A stretch of 33,254 nt of DNA from a bacterium (GTDB lineage: Bacteria > Elusimicrobiota > Elusimicrobia > UBA1565 > UBA9628). The stretch covers positions 1 through 33,254 of the forward strand of contig JAJZAK010000027.1 of the NCBI GenBank assembly GCA_021799485.1, written 5' to 3'. Under the pieces are notes generated by a model. That model did not search any database and was not told the DNA's origin. It saw nothing but the letters and a program-made list of their open reading frames with translations. This document shows, piece by piece, positions 16,113-22,317 of the stretch. Position numbers and translations under genes: made by a program. The stretch's first letter is position 1, and each line of letters opens with the position of its first letter.

Positions 16113-17123
16113 TTAGGAGGCCGTCGGGACGTTATGAGGGCTTTCATTCCCGCTCCCCGCCTCCCGGGCGCCGTTCCTCGCGTCGAAACGGCGGATCTCC
16201 TCGAGAATCTTGACCGCGAGCTTGAGGGCCTCCATGCCGTGCTCGGCGCTCGCCCAGGGCTTCTTCGAATGGCGGATGCAGTCGAGCCAATGGAGATGCT
16301 CGCTCTTCAGAGGCTCCGTCTTCGAGAACTCCGGACGGACGGACTCGATGTCGGAGAGGCTCTTGACGACGGGGGATTTCTTGCGGTAGATCTTGAGCGC
16401 GGTATTGGCGTAATCGAGGGAGATGTAGCTGTCCTCCTGGAAGATGCGCATCTTGCGGGATTTTTGGAGGGAGACCCGGCTCGCGGTCACGTCCGCGACG
16501 GCGCCGCCCGCGAAGCGGAGGCGGACGTTCGCGATGTCCTCGTGCTCGGTCAGGAGCTTCGCTCCGAGGGCCTCGATCGACTCGACCGGGCGCCCGATCA
16601 AGGTCAAAAGGATGTCGAGATCGTGGATCATGAGGTCCATCACGACCCCGATGTTGGCCATGCGCGGATGATAGGGCCCCAGGCGCTCGACCGTGATGAA
16701 TTTCGGCTGGCGGATGTGGGCGGTCGCGGCGAGCACCGCGGGGTTGAAACGCTCGATATGGCCGACCTGCAGCACGAGCCCCTTGGCCTCCGAGAGCCGC
16801 AGGAGCTCCCGGGCCTCCTCGACGCTGCCGGCGATGGGCTTTTCGATGAGGCAATGAACCCCTCGCTCCAAGGCCTCCCGGCCGATCGGGAAATGGCCCG
16901 TCGTCGGGACGGCGATCACCGCCGCCTGGACGGAGGAGAGAAGATCGCGGTAATCCCGGAAGGCCTTCCCTCCGAAGCGCCAGGAGGCGGCCTTGGCCCG
17001 CCAGTACTTGAGATCGGAGACGCCGACCAGCTCCGCCCCCGGTATTCGGCTCAGCACCCTCGCGTGATGGAGCCCCATGCTGCCGACGCCGATCACTCCC
17101 ACCTTGATTTTATTGGAAACCAT
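16113..17123 (-). CDS. Gfo/Idh/MocA-family NAD(P)-dependent sugar oxidoreductase
   Basis: The 336-residue product has an N-terminal Rossmann fold (G-V-I-G-V-G-S-M-G-L-H-H-A, 9-21), the family's E-K-P motif at 94-96, and the C-terminal substrate domain with D-L-M-I-H-D-L-D-I. These enzymes oxidise or reduce sugar nucleotides and inositols. Its place between lpxI and lpxB suggests a nucleotide sugar of the lipid A or core pathway. A known precedent is GnnA, which oxidises UDP-GlcNAc at C3 before GnnB amination, but no GnnB-type aminotransferase is in this window, so the substrate stays open. The start is the ATG at 17123, with GGAGG about 13 nt upstream. It is separated from lpxI by the palindromic repeat at 17151-17221. 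Confidence 0.88.
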   Translation of the reverse strand: MVSNKIKVGVIGVGSMGLHHARVLSRIPGAELVGVSDLKYWRAKAASWRFGGKAFRDYRDLLSSVQAAVIAVPTTGHFPIGREALERGVHCLIEKPIAGSVEEARELLRLSEAKGLVLQVGHIERFNPAVLAATAHIRQPKFITVERLGPYHPRMANIGVVMDLMIHDLDILLTLIGRPVESIEALGAKLLTEHEDIANVRLRFAGGAVADVTASRVSLQKSRKMRIFQEDSYISLDYANTALKIYRKKSPVVKSLSDIESVRPEFSKTEPLKSEHLHWLDCIRHSKKPWASAEHGMEALKLAVKILEEIRRFDARNGAREAGSGNESPHNVPTAS

Positions 17124-17150
17124 GGCGCGAATCCCCCCTCCTTTAATCAG

Positions 17151-17221
17151 GGAAATCCGGTGACACCATACGTATTTCCAGAGCCTGGAAGAGGAATTAG
17201 GTATGGTGTCACCGGATTTCC
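17151..17221. repeat. Long inverted repeat between lpxI and the oxidoreductase (core CCGGTGACACCATAC)
   Basis: Arms 17151-17171 and 17201-17221 are perfect 21-bp inverted copies (GGAAATCCGGTGACACCATA plus C) around a 29-nt loop. The right arm, read on the minus strand, contains the last codons and the TGA stop of lpxI. The 15-nt core recurs in the repeat at 22236-22302. As RNA it would form a strong hairpin in the middle of the operon. No poly-T tract follows in the direction of transcription, so a simple terminator is unlikely. Confidence 0.85.
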
Positions 17222-18039
17222 TTCATGCCCCGTATGGCGATCTTGAGGCGGTCGGCTTCTTTGAGGAAATCCTCCCGGTCGAAAAGAAGCGTCGCGCCCG
17301 CCTCGACGGCGAGCGCCGCCACGCCGCATTCCTCGAAGACCTTCAAGGAGTCGAGGCCCATGACCGGCAGGTCGAAGCGGAAATCCTGACGGGGCTTGGC
17401 GGCCTTGACGACGCAGAGCCGCGTCTCCCCCCCGCGGTCCCGGACGATCTGGGACGCGCGGCGAATCGCGGCGTCGGTCCCCTCGACGGCCTCGACCGCG
17501 ACGACGGCGCCTTCCTGGACGACGACGGTCTGGCCGATGTCGAGGCCGGAGATCGCCTTCGCCGCCCGCCAACCCAACTGGATATCGTGGTCCTCCCGCG
17601 AAGAGGGCCTCCGCCGGCTCAGGACTCCCTCGGGGGCCAAAAGATGCCCCAGCCACGCGGCGGAAGAGAGAAGTTCGATCCCCTCCTTGGCGAACTCCTC
17701 GGCGACGGCCCTCAAAATCGTGTCGGTCCTCCGGTCTGGAAGCGAGGCCAGGAGCTTGACCGCCCTCCAATCCGGTAGCACCCCTCCGAAAAGAGAGGCA
17801 TGCTCGACCTTCCCGGCCATCACCGCCTTCGCGGCGCCGGACTCCTTGAGAAAATGAATGGGCTTGACGATCTCGCCCAGCTTGAAGTAACGGACCGGCC
17901 CCGCGACCTTATCGAGAGACGGGTCGGTGATCCCCGCGAGGCCCATGGGCACGATCTCGACGCCCAAGCGCCGGGCCTCGCGCGCGACCAGGATCGGAAA
18001 CCGCCCCGAGCCGGCGATCAACCCGACTTTTTCAGGCAC
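17209..18039 (-). CDS. lpxI: UDP-2,3-diacylglucosamine pyrophosphatase (LpxI)
   Basis: LpxI cleaves UDP-2,3-diacylglucosamine to lipid X and UMP, replacing LpxH in many non-gammaproteobacteria. The 276-residue product matches the former DUF1009 family: N-terminal V-G-L-I-A-G-S-G-R-F-P, then GDLFKxG-like KLGEIVKPIHFLK, G-K-V-E-H-A, RRTDTILRAVAEEF, EDHDIQLGWRAAKAISGLDI, GQTVVVQEGAVVAVEAVEGTD, and D-L-P-V-M-G-L. The GTG at 18039 is chosen because it starts directly at the conserved N-terminus, 8 nt after the lpxA stop. The TGA stop lies inside the inverted repeat at 17151-17221. Presence of lpxA, lpxB and no LpxH supports the role. Confidence 0.95.
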   Translation of the reverse strand: MPEKVGLIAGSGRFPILVAREARRLGVEIVPMGLAGITDPSLDKVAGPVRYFKLGEIVKPIHFLKESGAAKAVMAGKVEHASLFGGVLPDWRAVKLLASLPDRRTDTILRAVAEEFAKEGIELLSSAAWLGHLLAPEGVLSRRRPSSREDHDIQLGWRAAKAISGLDIGQTVVVQEGAVVAVEAVEGTDAAIRRASQIVRDRGGETRLCVVKAAKPRQDFRFDLPVMGLDSLKVFEECGVAALAVEAGATLLFDREDFLKEADRLKIAIRGMKEIR

Positions 18040-18047
18040 GCCGGGGG

Positions 18048-18905
18048 CTATTCCTCGCCCTGCTCGTCGTCGAGAAGAGGGGAACCGGGCCGGGGAGCCG
18101 GGCGCATCACGCCGCGCTTCGACGCCTCGACGAATTCGATGAAGCGGCGAATGCGAGGACCAAGCTCCCCGCGGCGGAGCTCGGCCAAGGCCTCCTTCAA
18201 GGGAAGGCCCGACAGGAAAAGCGTCCGATAGGCGCGGCGGACCGCAAGCGTCTCCTCGCGGGAGAATCCCCCGCGGCGCAGGCCCGTGAGGTTGATCCCG
18301 CGCAAGGTCGCGCGGTCGCCCTGGCAGAGGCAGTAGGGAGGGACGTCCTGGCCGATCATGGAGCCTCCGCCGACCATGGCGAAGGAGCCGATCCGCGTGA
18401 ACTGGTGGATGCCCACCATGCCCGAGATGACCGCCCCCTCCCCCACCTCCACATGCCCGGCGAGCGCGGTGCCGTTGGCGAGGATCACGCGGTCGCCCAC
18501 GCGGCAATCATGGGCCACGTGGGAATACGCCATGAAAAGACAGCCGCTTCCGATGCGCGTCTCTCCGGTCGCGTGGCTGCCGCGGTTCAAGGTCGCGGCC
18601 TCCCGCACCATGTTGCCGTCTCCCATCACGAGCCGGGTCTTCTCCCCCTTGTACTTCAAGTCCTGGGGAGCCCCGCCGACGAAGGCCCCGGGAAAGATTT
18701 GGTTGGCGCGGCCAAGCCGAGCGTATTCGACGACCGCGTGCGCGCCGATCGTCGTCTCGGGGCCGATGACCGTCTCCGGGCCGATCACGGCGTAGGGGCC
18801 GATCACGGCCGAGGGATCGATCGCGGCCGAGGGATCGACGACGGCCGTGGGATGGACCGAAGCGCGCTCCGGCGCCCGGACGGCGACTTTCGAGCCGGCG
18901 TTCAC
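18048..18905 (-). CDS. lpxA: UDP-N-acetylglucosamine acyltransferase (LpxA)
   Basis: LpxA transfers an acyl chain from acyl-ACP to the 3-position of UDP-GlcNAc, the first step of lipid A synthesis. The 285-residue product has a left-handed beta-helix made of hexapeptides, with a very regular N-terminal series of I-G-P-x-x-V turns. The marker G-A-P-Q-D-L-K-Y-K-G-E is at about 78-88. The catalytic histidine is in S-H-V-A-H-D, the second His near 132. The C-terminal helical domain starts N-L-T-G-L-R-R-G-G-F. The GTG at 18905 directly abuts the fabZ stop. The mature core matches family length, with about 10 extra residues at each end. Confidence 0.97.
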   Translation of the reverse strand: MNAGSKVAVRAPERASVHPTAVVDPSAAIDPSAVIGPYAVIGPETVIGPETTIGAHAVVEYARLGRANQIFPGAFVGGAPQDLKYKGEKTRLVMGDGNMVREAATLNRGSHATGETRIGSGCLFMAYSHVAHDCRVGDRVILANGTALAGHVEVGEGAVISGMVGIHQFTRIGSFAMVGGGSMIGQDVPPYCLCQGDRATLRGINLTGLRRGGFSREETLAVRRAYRTLFLSGLPLKEALAELRRGELGPRIRRFIEFVEASKRGVMRPAPRPGSPLLDDEQGEE

Positions 18906-19379
18906 TCAGGCCTCCACCACGGCGAAGGTCATCTCTCCCTCCGCCGCGAGCGTCCCGTCGGCGAAGGCGCGGCCCCGGAACTTCCCGGCCCGCCCGAGCC
19001 GCAGCACCTCGACCTCGAGCTTGAGCACCGAGCCTGGAAAGACGGGGCTGCGGAACTTGGCGGCGTCGATCCCCATGAAGTAGGCGATCTTGCCCGCGTA
19101 TTCGGGCTTGGAAAGAAGCATCGTCGCGGCCGTCTGCGCCAAGGCCTCCAGGATGAGCACGCCGGGCATCACCGGATGCTCCGGAAAATGGCCGTTGAAG
19201 AAGGGCTCGTTGATCGTCACGCATTTGGTCCCAACGGCCTTCTTGTCCTCCTCGATGATCTCCACCTTGTCGACGAGCAGGAAAGGAAAGCGGTGGGGAA
19301 TCGACTTGCGGATTTCCTTGATCCCGAGCGTGCGCGCGGGAACGCCCCTTTGGGGAGCGGCGGATGGCGTTTCGTTCAT
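18906..19379 (-). CDS. fabZ: (3R)-hydroxyacyl-ACP dehydratase (FabZ)
   Basis: FabZ removes water from beta-hydroxyacyl-ACP in fatty acid elongation, competing with LpxA and LpxD for the same acyl-ACP pool. The 157-residue product shows I-P-H-R-F-P-F-L-L-V-D-K and N-G-H-F-P-E-H-P-V-M-P-G-V-L-I-L-E-A-L-A-Q, with catalytic His and Glu. The ATG at 19379 has a very strong Shine-Dalgarno (GGAGGAGG) embedded in the end of lpxC, and it overlaps the lpxC stop as ATGA. In some phyla FabZ is fused to LpxC; here the two are separate but translationally coupled. Confidence 0.96.
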   Translation of the reverse strand: MNETPSAAPQRGVPARTLGIKEIRKSIPHRFPFLLVDKVEIIEEDKKAVGTKCVTINEPFFNGHFPEHPVMPGVLILEALAQTAATMLLSKPEYAGKIAYFMGIDAAKFRSPVFPGSVLKLEVEVLRLGRAGKFRGRAFADGTLAAEGEMTFAVVEA

Positions 19380-20254
19380 GATACCTCCTCCACGTTCTTG
19401 CGCAATGTCTTGGCCGCCTCGTTGAGGCGCTTGGCGAACTCGATATTGTGGGCGTGGCCCAAGCATTCGGCCTCCACGCGCATCGTGATCAGGGAGCGCC
19501 CGATGAGCGTCAGATCGCCGATCAGGTCGAGGATCTTGTGGCGGACGAACTCATCGGGGTAGCGCAGGCCTCCCGGTCCCGTGAGATAGCGGTCCTTCGC
19601 GATCACGATGGCGTTGTCGAGGGAGCCCCCCTGGGCGAGGCCCTGGGACTTGAGGAAGTCGATTTCGTGCTCGAAGCAAAAGGTCCGGGCCTGGGCGATC
19701 TCGGCCGCGTAGGAATCGTAGCCGATCTCGATCTCGCGGGACTGGCGCCGGAGCATCGGGTGGTCGTGCCGGAGCGTCGCGCGCACGACGAACCGGTCGT
19801 CGGGAACGGCGCGGTACTTGGCGATGCCGTCCTCGTAGCGGATCTCCCGCGGGAGCCAGAGCCGGCGCTTGGGTTCGTCCGGAAAGCGCTCGATGCCGGC
19901 CCGCAGCAGGGCCCGGACGAAGGGCATCGCGGACCCGTCCATGATCGGGGGCTCGGGCCCCCAGACGAGGATGTCGGCGTTGTCGACTCCGGCGCCCGTC
20001 AGGGCGGAGAGGACGTGCTCGACCGTGTGGATCTTGGCCTCTCCCAAGCCGAGGTTCGTCCCGCGCACCGTCGCGACGACGAAGGCAAGCCGCGCCGGCA
20101 CCGCGTGGGAGCCCGGGAGATCCGCGCGAAAAAACCGCAGGCCCGCGTTGGGAGGCGCCGGCCGGAAGCTGATCTTCGAGGCGCACCCCGTGTGAAGGCC
20201 CACGCCCTCCAGGACCACTTCGCTCTTGACGGTGCTTTGCGCTTCCGGCCTCAT
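19376..20254 (-). CDS. lpxC: UDP-3-O-acyl-GlcNAc deacetylase (LpxC)
   Basis: LpxC is the zinc enzyme that removes the acetyl group from UDP-3-O-acyl-GlcNAc, the committed step of lipid A synthesis. The 292-residue product has the zinc ligands in T-V-E-H (His about 80, with catalytic Glu 79) and H-K-I-L-D (His 239, Asp 243), and the catalytic His in L-G-H-A-H-N near 267. The first-domain marker V-G-L-H-T-G and M-D-G-S-A-M-P-F-V are present. The frame is open further upstream over lpxD, but the ATG at 20254, overlapping the lpxD stop as ATGA, gives the normal length. Confidence 0.97.
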   Translation of the reverse strand: MRPEAQSTVKSEVVLEGVGLHTGCASKISFRPAPPNAGLRFFRADLPGSHAVPARLAFVVATVRGTNLGLGEAKIHTVEHVLSALTGAGVDNADILVWGPEPPIMDGSAMPFVRALLRAGIERFPDEPKRRLWLPREIRYEDGIAKYRAVPDDRFVVRATLRHDHPMLRRQSREIEIGYDSYAAEIAQARTFCFEHEIDFLKSQGLAQGGSLDNAIVIAKDRYLTGPGGLRYPDEFVRHKILDLIGDLTLIGRSLITMRVEAECLGHAHNIEFAKRLNEAAKTLRKNVEEVS

Positions 20255-21315
20255 TTCATCGATGGGGGAAATCCTAATTTTTCCTTGAGCGCCTTGAGCG
20301 CGTCGAAAAGCTCCGGGAGCCGCCCGTAGAGGGCCTGGAGCTTCATGGCCTCCATGCGCGGCCTCGCGGGGGAGCCGAAAACGGCGTTTCCTTTCTCCAC
20401 ATCGCTCATAACGCCCGACTGGGCCATGACGACGGCGCCGTCGCCGAGCTTGAGGTGTCCGGCGATCCCGGCTTGCCCCGCCAGGATCACGCGCGAGCCC
20501 AGATGACTCGACCCGGAAACGCCCGATTGGGCGACTAAAAGGCAGTCGCGGCCCGTCTTCACATTGTGCCCGATTTGGACCAGGTTGTCTATCTTGGTGC
20601 CGGCGCCGATCACCGTCGAACCGATGGTCGCGCGGTCGATCGCCACGTTCGCCCCGATTTCGACGTCGTCCTCCACGACGACGTTGCCAAGCTGGGGAAT
20701 TTTTCGGTGGCGGCCGGTCTTCCGGTCCGTGGAGAAGCCGAAGCCGTCGGCGCCGATCACGGTCCCGGAGTGGACGACCGCGCGCTCTCCGACGATGCAG
20801 TCCTCGCGCAGGACGACGCCGGGGTAGAGGCGGCTGTCCTTGCCCACGCGCGCGTTGCGGCCGACATAGCACTGCGCCCCCACCGAGGCGCCCTCCTCGA
20901 CCGAGGCGCCCTCCTCGACGACCGCGAAGTCCCCCACCGAGGCGCCGGCGGCGACGCGCGCCCGAGGATGGACCGAGGCCCGGGGGCTCACCCCCGCGGC
21001 GGGCTTGGGCCTCGCTTCATCGATGAGGTCCAGGATCCGGCCGAAGGCCCGCTGGGGGTCGTCCACGAAGATGCGATTGGGGGAACGGACCTTGAGGGCG
21101 CGGCCGTTCTCCGGAAGGAGAAGGCAGCCCGCCCCGGAATTGACGGCCGCCTCCGCATACCGGGGGTTCCCGAAAAAGGAGACGTCTTGGGCGCCCGCCT
21201 CGTGGAGGCCCGCGACGCCCGTCAGAAGGTAGGAGGGGTCGCCCTCGGCCCGCCCGCCGACGATGCGGGCGAGCTCCGACACGGTTTTATGGAACGGCAG
21301 CCGCGGCGTGGTCAT
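20251..21315 (-). CDS. lpxD: UDP-3-O-(3-hydroxyacyl)glucosamine N-acyltransferase (LpxD)
   Basis: LpxD adds the second acyl chain, on the 2-amino group, from acyl-ACP. The 354-residue product has the LpxD N-terminal uridine-binding domain (about 1-110, including D-V-S-F-F-G-N-P-R-Y). A hexapeptide beta-helix follows (about 115-310), with the catalytic-His motif V-Q-I-G-H-N-V, then A-Q-S-G-V-S-G-S. It ends in a C-terminal helix (Y-G-R-L-P-E-L-F-D-A-L-K). The ATG at 21315 overlaps the ompH stop as ATGA. Identification is secure. Confidence 0.97.
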   Translation of the reverse strand: MTTPRLPFHKTVSELARIVGGRAEGDPSYLLTGVAGLHEAGAQDVSFFGNPRYAEAAVNSGAGCLLLPENGRALKVRSPNRIFVDDPQRAFGRILDLIDEARPKPAAGVSPRASVHPRARVAAGASVGDFAVVEEGASVEEGASVGAQCYVGRNARVGKDSRLYPGVVLREDCIVGERAVVHSGTVIGADGFGFSTDRKTGRHRKIPQLGNVVVEDDVEIGANVAIDRATIGSTVIGAGTKIDNLVQIGHNVKTGRDCLLVAQSGVSGSSHLGSRVILAGQAGIAGHLKLGDGAVVMAQSGVMSDVEKGNAVFGSPARPRMEAMKLQALYGRLPELFDALKALKEKLGFPPSMK

Positions 21316-22295
21316 TTTTTCTTCCTGAGCCTTCTGATGAGCTTGTCGGTCAAGTCGACCCCCTTGTAGCCGTAGAGGATTTGCTTGCTGTCCACGACGA
21401 CGGTCACGTCGTTTTCGCGCGCGACCTCGCGCAGGATCTTGTAGATGTTGCCTAAAATGATCTCCGTCTTGCGCTTCTCGAGCTTGAGAAGGTTTTCCTC
21501 GGCCTTCGATTCGGTTTCCTTGAAGTCCGCCTCCATCCGGGCGAGCTCCAGCGTCTTGGCCTGGAGCTCCTGGTCGATCTTGGCCAGGGCCGGGTCTCCC
21601 GGAGGCGCGCCGGCGGGAGCCGGCTCTTTCACGACCCCGGCTCTCGCGGAAGGCGACGACACGGCGACGGACGCCGGCGGAGGCGGCCAGCGGCCGGGAG
21701 CCGATGAAACGGCGATGGACGCCGCCGGCGGAGGCGCCTCAACGGCCGCCGAGGAGCCCGCTACGGCGGAAGCCGCGGCCGCGCGCGCCGTCGCGGAGGA
21801 GACCCCGAGGCCCGGCAGGCTCGCGCCGGAAGGCCCCCTCCCGCCGACGGCGGGGGCCGGAGCCCTCGCGGTTCCCGTCGAAACGGCGGGCGGCGCGGGA
21901 CGCGGCGGCGGCCCGCGCCGTCCTCCCGCCCGCATCGGCATTTTCTTGACGATGAAGTCGCGCTCGATGCGCAGCTCGTCGATCGAGTTTCTCATGCGCA
22001 GGATCTCCGCGCGCTTGAGGTTGATCTTCTCCTCGGTGGCCTCGACGATCTCGTCGAAGGACTCCTTGGCGTGCATGGTCTCCGGAAACGCGTTGAAGAC
22101 GCGCCGCATGTCGACGTAGCCCAGCTTCCCCTGGCCCGCCTTGTTCTCCTCGAGGGAGATTTCGATGGCCGCCGCGCGATGCGCCGCGGCGGCCAAAACG
22201 GCCGCGACGGCCGCGACGCGCAGCGAAAAACTGAAAAAACCGGTGACACCATACCGATTGTCCGATCGGGAGGTCCAAAATCGGTATGGTGTCAC
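21312..22295 (-). CDS. OmpH/Skp-like periplasmic chaperone with a large Ala/Pro insertion
   Basis: Skp/OmpH proteins hold unfolded outer-membrane proteins in the periplasm for BamA. The 327-residue product is about twice family length. After a signal-like segment (about 24-43), the family opening G-Y-V-D-M-R-R-V-F-N-A-F-P-E (59-72) and a first coiled-coil arm (to about 118) appear. Then comes an insertion of about 118 Ala/Pro/Ser/Gly residues (about 120-237), including two PPP-x-ASxAVSS units, then the returning coiled coil (238-290) and the C-terminal V-T-V-V-V-D-S-K-Q-I-L-Y-G. The only usable in-frame start before the signal core is a GTG at 22295 inside the repeat at 22236-22302, so residues 1-20 are repeat-encoded. 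Confidence 0.85.
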   Translation of the reverse strand: MTPYRFWTSRSDNRYGVTGFFSFSLRVAAVAAVLAAAAHRAAAIEISLEENKAGQGKLGYVDMRRVFNAFPETMHAKESFDEIVEATEEKINLKRAEILRMRNSIDELRIERDFIVKKMPMRAGGRRGPPPRPAPPAVSTGTARAPAPAVGGRGPSGASLPGLGVSSATARAAAASAVAGSSAAVEAPPPAASIAVSSAPGRWPPPPASVAVSSPSARAGVVKEPAPAGAPPGDPALAKIDQELQAKTLELARMEADFKETESKAEENLLKLEKRKTEIILGNIYKILREVARENDVTVVVDSKQILYGYKGVDLTDKLIRRLRKKK

Positions 22296-22302
22296 CGGTT
22301 TT
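22236..22302. repeat. Long inverted repeat between bamA and ompH (core CCGGTGACACCATAC)
   Basis: Arms 22236-22258 (AAAACCGGTGACACCATACC plus GAT) and 22280-22302 are perfect 23-bp inverted copies around a 21-nt loop. The core of 15 nt is identical to that at 17151-17221, while loops and flanks differ. It lies 15 nt after the bamA stop and carries the apparent GTG start of ompH within its right arm. It would fold into a strong hairpin in the operon mRNA. Confidence 0.85.
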
Positions 22303-22317
22303 CCCCCGGTTTTCCCA

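Noticed and set aside
17151-17221. Inverted repeat as a rho-independent terminator after lpxI
   Set aside because: No T-run follows in the minus direction, the loop is 29 nt, and the downstream lpxB has no other visible promoter.
20255-20872. Upstream extension of the lpxC frame
   Set aside because: It overlaps lpxD in another frame and has no LpxC homology. The ATG at 20254 with ATGA coupling gives the normal protein.
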